A stretch of 6,595 nt of DNA from Verrucomicrobiota bacterium (GTDB lineage: Bacteria; Verrucomicrobiota; Verrucomicrobiia; Opitutales; Opitutaceae), in assembly GCA_023446865.1 (NCBI GenBank), contig JAEXPL010000281.1, positions 1 to 6,595 of the forward strand, read 5' to 3'. Below are positions 1 through 3,925 of this stretch, piece by piece; the stretch's first letter is position 1; each line of letters opens with the position of its first letter. Position numbers and translations under genes: made by a program. A model generated the notes under the pieces. The model was not told the origin of the DNA, did not search any database, and saw only the letters and a list, made by a program, of their open reading frames with translations.

Positions 1-118
1 GGCTGCCGAAGAGCGGGCGGATGAAGTCGCCGCTGGCGAGGGCGAGTTCGTGCAGGAAGGCGCGATAGGGTGCGAGGTCCACGGCGCGGAGGTTGCCGGG
101 TTCGGCGGCGGAGTTCAC
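1..118 (-). CDS. Inositol-monophosphatase/histidinol-phosphatase-like protein, N-terminal fragment cut by window edge
   Basis: Reading the minus strand from a GTG at 118-116 gives about 39 codons with no stop, running off the left edge. The segment LAPYRAFLHELALASGDFIR, followed by PLFG, resembles the first helix of the inositol monophosphatase superfamily, especially the histidinol-phosphatase (HisN-type) branch, where this helix precedes the metal-binding phosphatase core. HisN-type enzymes dephosphorylate histidinol phosphate in histidine synthesis; relatives act on inositol phosphate or PAP. The catalytic motifs lie outside the window, so the substrate cannot be assigned. There is no upstream in-frame ATG nearby and no clear ribosome binding site. 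An in-frame GTG at 82-80 (just before DLAPYR) is an alternative start. The gene is divergent from the exonuclease gene. The call rests on one short helix, so it is moderate at best. Confidence 0.55.
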   Translation of the reverse strand, partial: MNSAAEPGNLRAVDLAPYRAFLHELALASGDFIRPLFGS

Positions 119-147
119 CCAAAAACAGCGGCCGACGGAAACGGAGA

Positions 148-174
148 CGACAGAAGGTAACGAAGAAAACAAAG
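148..174 (+). repeat. Left arm of an imperfect inverted repeat (pairs with 302-328)
   Basis: Bases 148-166 are the exact reverse complement of 310-328 (19 bp). Pairing continues inward to 174/302 with mismatches at 167/309 and 171/305. On the minus strand the arm reads as successive units CTTTGTTTT, CTTCGTTAC, CTTCTGTCG, a 9-bp degenerate periodicity. Confidence 0.8.
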
Positions 175-206
175 GAAGAGACGATGGCGACCGGTGGCTC
201 GGATGG

Positions 207-272
207 GTGGGGCGGGCTCCATGCCCGCCAGTTTGACTCGAGCCAAGTTGGCGGGCGTAAAGCCCGCCCCAC
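207..272. repeat. REP-like pair forming a 66-bp near-perfect palindrome
   Basis: The sequence is symmetric about 239/240. GTGGGGCGGGCT (207-218) is exactly complementary to AGCCCGCCCCAC (261-272), and GCCCGCCA (223-230) to TGGCGGGC (249-256). The centre also pairs, apart from an A/C mismatch at 236/243 and a few wobble pairs; 219-220/259-260 are mismatched. Each half is itself a small hairpin: GGCGGGC-TCCAT-GCCCGCC (211-229) and GGCGGGC-GTAAA-GCCCGCC (250-268). This is the architecture of paired REP elements in inverted orientation (BIME-like). No RAYT/TnpA-REP transposase is visible in the window. Unlike most REPs it lies between divergent rather than convergent or tandem genes. Confidence 0.85.
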
Positions 273-301
273 GGGCCGCTCCAACTGAAGCGGCGGTCGC
301 A

Positions 302-328
302 CTTCGTTCTCTTCGTTACCTTCTGTCG
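302..328 (-). repeat. Right arm of an imperfect inverted repeat (pairs with 148-174)
   Basis: On the plus strand this arm reads CTTCGTTCT, CTTCGTTAC, CTTCTGTCG, three 9-bp units sharing CTT at the start. It mirrors 148-174 with a 19-bp perfect core (310-328). It ends 55 bp before the preferred ATG of the exonuclease gene, so it may lie in that gene's promoter or 5' leader. Confidence 0.8.
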
Positions 329-383
329 CGCCTTCGAAGAATTTGGAGTGGGCGGCGCCGGTGGCGCCGGTTTGCATCGCGGC

Positions 384-1049
384 ATGCACTGGCGCGCGGT
401 TCCGATCCACTTTGTCGACTTCGAGGGCAGCCTCGCGGGCGGCGTGGTCGAGTATGGCGTGGCGGTGTTGCAGGGCGGCGAGGTCGTCGAGACGACCACG
501 CGGCTTTGCCGGCCGAGCGGCGCGATTCGTCGCGAGGACTCGGCGGTGCACGGGATCGGCGCGGCCGATGTGGCCGACGCCGCGCCGATGGCCGACGACT
601 GGGAGCGGTTCGCCGGCTGGCGGCAACGCGGGCCGCTGGCGGCGCATTTCGCGGGCACGGAGAACTCGCTACTCAAGGCCGCGTGGCCTTTCGCCCGACA
701 GTCGCCGGACTTCTCCCGTCCCGGACTGACGACGAACGACTGGGGACCATGGGTCGACACCGGTCGATTGCTACCGCAGCTGTTCCGTGGGATCGGATCG
801 GCGCGGCTTGAGGATTTGGTGACGCAGTTCGGGCTCGCGACCGAGCTCGTGGCGTTGGCGGAGAAACACTGCCCGCCGGCACGGCGGCGCTACCATGCGG
901 CGCTGTACGATGCGCTGGCGGCGGTGCTGTTGCTGCGCGCGGCGTTGGCGCGGCCGGAGTTCGAGGCGGCGACGATTCCGTGGCTCATTGAACTCAGCTC
1001 GCTCGATCCGGTCCGGCGCGAGTCGCTGCGGCAGGGGGAGCTGTTCTGA
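384..1049 (+). CDS. DEDDh-family 3'-5' exonuclease (DnaQ/epsilon-like), 221 aa
   Basis: This is a predicted cytoplasmic single-domain RNase H-fold exonuclease of the DnaQ/DEDDh superfamily, which removes nucleotides from 3' ends using two metal ions. Exo I is visible as HFVDFEG with D12 and E14. A conserved region with IRREDSAVHGI (48-58) matches the usual proofreading-exonuclease pattern (I..E...hHGI). Exo II is the region AAHFAGTENSLLKA (86-99), where the usual AHNA-F-D pattern is altered and E93 sits near the expected aspartate. Exo III is YHAALYDALAA with H171 and D176, the HxxxxD signature. WVDT at 123-126 matches the typical 'DT' element. The start ATG at 384 puts the catalytic strand at residue 8, as usual in the family. 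An upstream GTG at 348 would add 12 Gly/Ala-rich residues and has a weak GAAGA seven bases upstream, so it cannot be excluded. The physiological substrate (proofreading, RNA or repair DNA) is unknown, and no polymerase subunit is nearby. It is convergent with the CorA gene on its right. Confidence 0.78.
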   Translation: MHWRAVPIHFVDFEGSLAGGVVEYGVAVLQGGEVVETTTRLCRPSGAIRREDSAVHGIGAADVADAAPMADDWERFAGWRQRGPLAAHFAGTENSLLKAAWPFARQSPDFSRPGLTTNDWGPWVDTGRLLPQLFRGIGSARLEDLVTQFGLATELVALAEKHCPPARRRYHAALYDALAAVLLLRAALARPEFEAATIPWLIELSSLDPVRRESLRQGELF

Positions 1050-1053
1050 ACGA

Positions 1054-1120
1054 CGGCACCAGAACGGCGTCGGTCGCGGCGCCGCCCGATAAAGCCGAAC
1101 GGTAACGACAGATGGTGCCG
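1054..1120. other. Short inverted repeat in convergent gap (possible shared terminator region)
   Basis: The 92-bp gap between the convergent exonuclease and CorA genes contains CGGCACCA (1054-1061), exactly complementary to TGGTGCCG (1113-1120), plus the 10-bp palindrome GCGGCGCCGC at 1076-1085. No T-tract follows on either strand, so a classic intrinsic terminator is not supported. A structured or Rho-dependent end is possible. Confidence 0.3.
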
Positions 1121-1141
1121 CGGTTGCCGCCGCCCGCCCGT

Positions 1142-2110
1142 TCAGAGCCACTTGCGGCGCTTCAGATAGATGAAGAGCGCGATGGTGCAGGTGACGGTCA
1201 GGACAACCACCACCCAATAGGCCGAGCGGGAGGCCAAGAGCGGCGAGTGCTGGAAGTTCATCGAGAACCAACTGCCGATGATCATCATCGGAATGGCGAC
1301 GGCGGTGAGGCCGGTGAGGACGCGCACGCCTTCGTTGGTCTCATGGGTCGAGCGGTTGAGGAACAGCTTGAAGACGAAGATGAGCTGCTCGGACCAGGAC
1401 TTCACCTGCTCCTCGAGGCGCACGAGGTCGTCGGAGAGATCGCGCATGTAGGGGAGGAGCTTCGGGCGGAAGAAGCCGGTGCGGCCGGCGGCGAGGGCGA
1501 CGGCAACTTCTCGCTGCGGGCGGAGGATCTGGCGCAGGGCAGTGAGATCCTCGCGGATGTCGACGATGCGCTGGGCGAGGGGGGCCTTGCTCCGCGCCAG
1601 GACGGCCTCCTCGATGGCCTCGATTTCGGTGCGGAACTCGTGGAGGGCGGGCTGGAAGTTCTCCACGATGAGATCGAGGAGGGTGTGCGCGAGGCGGTCG
1701 GGGCCGCGGACGAGCGTGCCGGGCGAGCGCAGGAGGCGCTCGCGGCAGGTCTGGACGGCCTTTATGGGTTTGCGGTGGAAGGTGACGAGGAAGTTTCTCC
1801 CGAGGATGAGGTCGAGTTCGGTGGTCGTGAACTTCTCGGTGCGGGAGTAGTCGACCGCGTGGGCAACGATGTAGACGTAGTTCTCATACTCCTCGAACTT
1901 CGGGAGCGGCGAGTCCTGGAGGCAGTCCTCGATGGTGAGCGGATGGACGGCGAACAGCTCCTGCATGATCTGCTTGATCTCGGCCTCGGTCGGCTCGGCG
2001 AGGTCGACCCAGAGCATGACGGCGGGATCCTGCCAGAGCGCGGCGAGGGCTTCGGGCGGCGGGCAGTCGGCGACGAACTTGGAGTCGCGATAGACGACGC
2101 TCTGGATCAT
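1142..2110 (-). CDS. CorA-family divalent cation transporter paralogue with altered GMN motif (SMN), 322 aa
   Basis: This is a CorA-type membrane protein (homopentameric inner-membrane channel that imports Mg2+, sometimes Co2+/Ni2+). The cytoplasmic N-terminal domain shows the family pattern: LWVDL (33-37), HPLTIEDC (56-63), TTTELDLILGRNFLVTFHRKP (96-115). A long helical stalk covers about 140-250. Two C-terminal membrane segments follow, about 262-285 and 297-316, ending in a basic tail (KRRKWL). The pore-entrance asparagine N259 is kept. The signature GMN that ends the first membrane helix is SMN here (S283, codon TCG at 1264-1262). The outer loop carries Q287 and L291 where the neighbouring paralogue has glutamates. 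The two paralogues align without gaps over their full 322 residues, so this looks like an old tandem duplicate, intact in frame. The ATG at 2110-2108 matches the paralogue's MI(Q/R)S start. No Shine-Dalgarno is visible; the leader is a pyrimidine-rich heptad repeat. It is the last gene of the EIIA-CorA-CorA unit. Whether it still conducts Mg2+ is open. Confidence 0.93.
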   Translation of the reverse strand: MIQSVVYRDSKFVADCPPPEALAALWQDPAVMLWVDLAEPTEAEIKQIMQELFAVHPLTIEDCLQDSPLPKFEEYENYVYIVAHAVDYSRTEKFTTTELDLILGRNFLVTFHRKPIKAVQTCRERLLRSPGTLVRGPDRLAHTLLDLIVENFQPALHEFRTEIEAIEEAVLARSKAPLAQRIVDIREDLTALRQILRPQREVAVALAAGRTGFFRPKLLPYMRDLSDDLVRLEEQVKSWSEQLIFVFKLFLNRSTHETNEGVRVLTGLTAVAIPMMIIGSWFSMNFQHSPLLASRSAYWVVVVLTVTCTIALFIYLKRRKWL

Positions 2111-2144
2111 GGGAACGGGGAATTCGGAAGGTGGAACTCGGAAC
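2111..2144. repeat. Degenerate heptad repeat (GGAANNN x5) abutting a CorA start codon
   Basis: GGAA occurs at 2112, 2119, 2126, 2133 and 2140, exactly every seven bases, with variable triplets between. In the mRNA sense of the CorA gene this is five TTCC units, the last one base upstream of the ATG (2110-2108), so the array takes the place of a ribosome binding site. Confidence 0.85.
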
Positions 2145-2210
2145 CGAGGGCTACGCGTGGTGGCTGCGACGGTGTCGTGCGAAGGGACGGGGAGGGTGGT
2201 GCGGCGCGTC

Positions 2211-2245
2211 GTTCGGCGTTGGGAGTTCCGCGATCCGAGTTCATC
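2211..2245. repeat. Second degenerate heptad repeat (GTTCNNN-like x5) overlapping a CorA stop codon
   Basis: Five seven-base units read GTTCGGC, GTTGGGA, GTTCCGC, GATCCGA and GTTCATC on the plus strand. The array runs into the stop codon of the proximal CorA gene (2246-2244). It is roughly the reverse complement of the 2111-2144 array: GAACTCGGA at 2134-2142 is complementary to TCCGAGTTC at 2234-2242. The 133-bp gap between the two CorA genes is therefore bounded by two opposed heptad arrays. Confidence 0.75.
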
Positions 2246-3212
2246 AGATCCAGCCGCGGCGGCGGCCCCAGATGAACATGCCGATGGTGGCGACGATCAT
2301 CACGCCCAGCGAGATCCAGTAGCCGTAGGGGCTGGCGATCTCGGGCATGTGTTCGAAGTTCATGCCGTACCAGGTGCCGAAGAGGATCGGCGGCATGGTG
2401 ATGGCGGTGAGGGCGGTGAGGACCTTGATGCCTTCGTTGGCTTGGCTGGCGGATTTGTTGAGGAAGAGATCGAAGGAAACGAGAAGTGCGTCGCCGAGGG
2501 TGGCGAGCGTTTCTTCCTGGCGGATGAGGCTGTCGCGCAGATCGCGGAAATAGGGGAGCATGAGCGCGCGGATGATCTTGCTGTCGCCGTGGGCGAGGCG
2601 GTTGATCACGTCGCGTTGGGGGCGGACGATCTGGCGGAGATCGGCGAGTTCGGCCCGCACCTCGAGCAGCTCGGCCGTGAGGTTCTCCGCGTGCTCCTTG
2701 AGGACGCGCGCCTCGATGCGCTCGATCTTGCCACGGACCTCGTCGAGCACCGGGGTGTAGCGTTCGATGAGCTGGTCGATGACGTCGTGGGCGAGGCGAT
2801 CGGGGCCGCGCGCGATGACCCCGGTGGCCTTGGTGCAGCGCTCCACGAGCCACGCGATCGACTTCAGGGGCTTGCGGTGGAATGTAACCAGAAACTCCTT
2901 GCCGAGAAAGAGGTCGAGCTCGGTGGTGGTGAAGCGCTCGGTCTGCGAGAGGTCGACGGCATGGGTGACGATGAACAGATAGTCCTCGTAGTCCTCGACC
3001 TTCGGCAGGCTCGAGGGGGCGACGCAGTCCTCGATGGCGAGCGGGTGAAACTGGAAGACGCTCTCGAGGACGAGCTTGATCTCCTCGTCGGTGGGGTTGT
3101 CGAGGTCGACCCAGAGGTGAAGACCCTTGTCGGCGCGAACGATGCGCATGGCCTCGGCTTCGAGGTCATTGGCGACGAGCTTGCCTTCACTGAAGACGAA
3201 CGAGCGGATCAT
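2244..3212 (-). CDS. corA: CorA-family magnesium/divalent cation transporter, canonical GMN, 322 aa
   Basis: This is an inner-membrane CorA channel, expected to work as a pentamer and carry Mg2+ inward down the membrane potential, gated by intracellular Mg2+. The N-terminal cytoplasmic domain has LWVDL (33-37), HPLAIEDC (56-63) and the TTELDLFLGKEFLVTFHRKP block (97-115, approximate). A long helical region spans about 140-250. Membrane helix 1 spans about 262-285 and ends in the canonical YGMNF (G283-M284-N285). The outer loop EHMPEI carries E287 and E291, as in well-studied CorA proteins. Membrane helix 2 (about 297-316) is followed by the basic tail GRRRGWI. N259 at the cytoplasmic end of the pore is present. 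A longer frame with 13 more residues exists upstream, but the ATG at 3212-3210 is preferred. It gives the same length as the paralogue, and its ATGA overlaps the stop codon of the upstream EIIA gene (TGA at 3211-3209), pointing to translational coupling. Confidence 0.95.
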   Translation of the reverse strand: MIRSFVFSEGKLVANDLEAEAMRIVRADKGLHLWVDLDNPTDEEIKLVLESVFQFHPLAIEDCVAPSSLPKVEDYEDYLFIVTHAVDLSQTERFTTTELDLFLGKEFLVTFHRKPLKSIAWLVERCTKATGVIARGPDRLAHDVIDQLIERYTPVLDEVRGKIERIEARVLKEHAENLTAELLEVRAELADLRQIVRPQRDVINRLAHGDSKIIRALMLPYFRDLRDSLIRQEETLATLGDALLVSFDLFLNKSASQANEGIKVLTALTAITMPPILFGTWYGMNFEHMPEIASPYGYWISLGVMIVATIGMFIWGRRRGWI

Positions 3213-3772
3213 GCGCGGTCGCCATCGTGCGCTGACGGCAGGGCGAGGCAAGCCGGTGCGCGACCCACACGCGCGAAAGCCGGGCGCGGGAGCGCGCAGG
3301 CCTTGGTGAGCAGGCGGGCTTCGGCCTCGACGAGCGGCCGGATGAAGTCTTCCGGGGTCTGTGCGGCCATGAGGGCGTCGCGCACAGCGGAGTCCTTGAG
3401 CACGCGGCAGAGGGCGCCGACGAGGGCGAGGTAGTCGCCGGGCTGCGATTTGGGCGTGGCGACGACGAAAATGAGGCGGACGGTCTGCTGGCAGTTCTCG
3501 AAGTAGACGCCGGCGGGGCTGCGCCCGATGGCGAGGACGATGGCTTGGGCGTGCTCGGTGCGGGCGTGCGGGAGTGCGATCTCGTTGCCGATGCAGGTGG
3601 GGTCGAGGCGCTCGCGGGCGAGCAACTCACTGTAGAAATGCGGGTAGTCCGTGATGTCGGGGTGCCCCTCGAGCAGGCGGGCGACCTCGTTGATGGCGGC
3701 AGTGCGCTTGGTCTGCTGCACTTGCAGAAGGATGCGGGAGGGGTGCAACAGAGTGGCAAGGCGGACTGGCAT
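3209..3772 (-). CDS. Stand-alone PTS EIIA domain protein (PtsN/EIIA-Ntr-like), 187 aa
   Basis: This is a single type-2 (fructose/mannitol/Ntr) EIIA domain, a cytoplasmic phosphocarrier phosphorylated on histidine by HPr or NPr. The pattern IGNEIALPHARTEH (61-74) contains the predicted phosphorylated H69 in the family's A-x-PH-x-R setting. It is followed by the conserved strand VRLIFVVATPKSQPGDYLALVGALCRVL (98-125, approximate) and the C-terminal EDFIRPLVEAE helix. About 30 residues after LLTK (from 158) are a Pro/Ala/Arg-rich tail beyond the usual ~150-residue domain, probably disordered. No EIIB or EIIC domain is encoded in the window, which favours a regulatory over a sugar-transport role. 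The start ATG at 3772-3770 gives MPVRLATLLHP; an upstream in-frame start at 3838 would add 22 residues unlike EIIA. No Shine-Dalgarno is evident. Its stop overlaps the corA start. By analogy with enterobacterial EIIA-Ntr, which binds potassium transport regulators, it may control the adjacent CorA proteins; this is inference. Confidence 0.88.
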   Translation of the reverse strand: MPVRLATLLHPSRILLQVQQTKRTAAINEVARLLEGHPDITDYPHFYSELLARERLDPTCIGNEIALPHARTEHAQAIVLAIGRSPAGVYFENCQQTVRLIFVVATPKSQPGDYLALVGALCRVLKDSAVRDALMAAQTPEDFIRPLVEAEARLLTKACALPRPAFARVGRAPACLALPSAHDGDRA

Positions 3773-3821
3773 ACGCGTATTTCGGCTCGGCGGGCGGTTT
3801 CCTGAGAACGACGGCGTGAGC

Positions 3822-3849
3822 AATTTCGACGGCTGCACCGGCGAGGCAA
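3822..3849 (-). promoter_or_regulatory. Weak candidate sigma-70-type promoter for the EIIA-CorA-CorA unit
   Basis: On the minus strand TTGCCT (3849-3844) is followed after 16 bases by GAAATT (3827-3822), about 50 bp upstream of the EIIA ATG and downstream of the terminator-like hairpin. The -10 match is poor. It is listed because a promoter is expected here if the hairpin ends the kinase transcript. Confidence 0.2.
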
Positions 3850-3871
3850 GGCCGGAGATGCGAGGGTTCCC

Positions 3872-3904
3872 AAAAAAGGGCGGGGCGTGCGCGGGCCGCC
3901 GCCC
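3872..3904 (-). terminator. Likely intrinsic terminator after the hybrid kinase gene
   Basis: Read on the minus strand, GGGCGG (3904-3899) pairs with CCGCCC (3883-3878), and a further GG/CC pair forms inside across a one-base bulge. The stem is followed at once by six T (3877-3872). The structure starts 22 bp past the kinase stop codon (3928-3926). GC stem plus T-tract is the standard Rho-independent form, and it implies that the EIIA-CorA genes have their own promoter. Confidence 0.65.
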
Positions 3905-3925
3905 ACTCCTCGGCGTGAGCGCGGG

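Larger units (their letters stand above)
119..383. other. Divergent intergenic region filled with inverted repeats
   Basis: This 265-bp stretch separates the 5' ends of two divergent genes. I see no credible protein gene in it; open frames there are short and arginine-rich, as expected by chance in GC-rich DNA. Most of its length is symmetric: a central 66-bp near-palindrome (207-272) and flanking imperfect inverted arms (148-174 and 302-328). Promoters for both neighbours should lie here, but no convincing -35/-10 pair was found. Confidence 0.7.

Noticed and set aside
148..328. CRISPR array or insertion sequence
   Set aside because: The repeats are inverted and nested, with no regularly spaced direct repeats or spacers. 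There is no transposase gene, and no target-site duplication was seen next to the arms.
194..811. Plus-strand 205-codon arginine-rich frame overlapping the repeat region and the exonuclease
   Set aside because: It runs through the palindromic repeat and is out of frame with the DEDDh motifs; its composition is typical of non-coding GC-rich frames.
2107..2853. Minus-strand 248-codon frame spanning the end of corA and the inter-CorA gap
   Set aside because: Its sequence is the frame-shifted corA reading (Arg/Pro/His-rich) running into the intergenic repeats. The start-like MNSDRGTPNAERR segment is only the translated heptad region.
1112..3434. Plus-strand open frames of 387 and 441 codons opposite the CorA and EIIA genes
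   Set aside because: Both are Gly/Glu/Leu-rich shadows of the real minus-strand genes, without recognisable domains; the CorA motifs on the other strand settle the coding sense.
3773..3871. Possible Mg2+ riboswitch (M-box type) ahead of the EIIA-CorA unit
   Set aside because: The leader before EIIA is at most ~100 bases and shows no M-box-like conserved elements or terminator/antiterminator pair on its own side; the only terminator hairpin lies at the kinase end.
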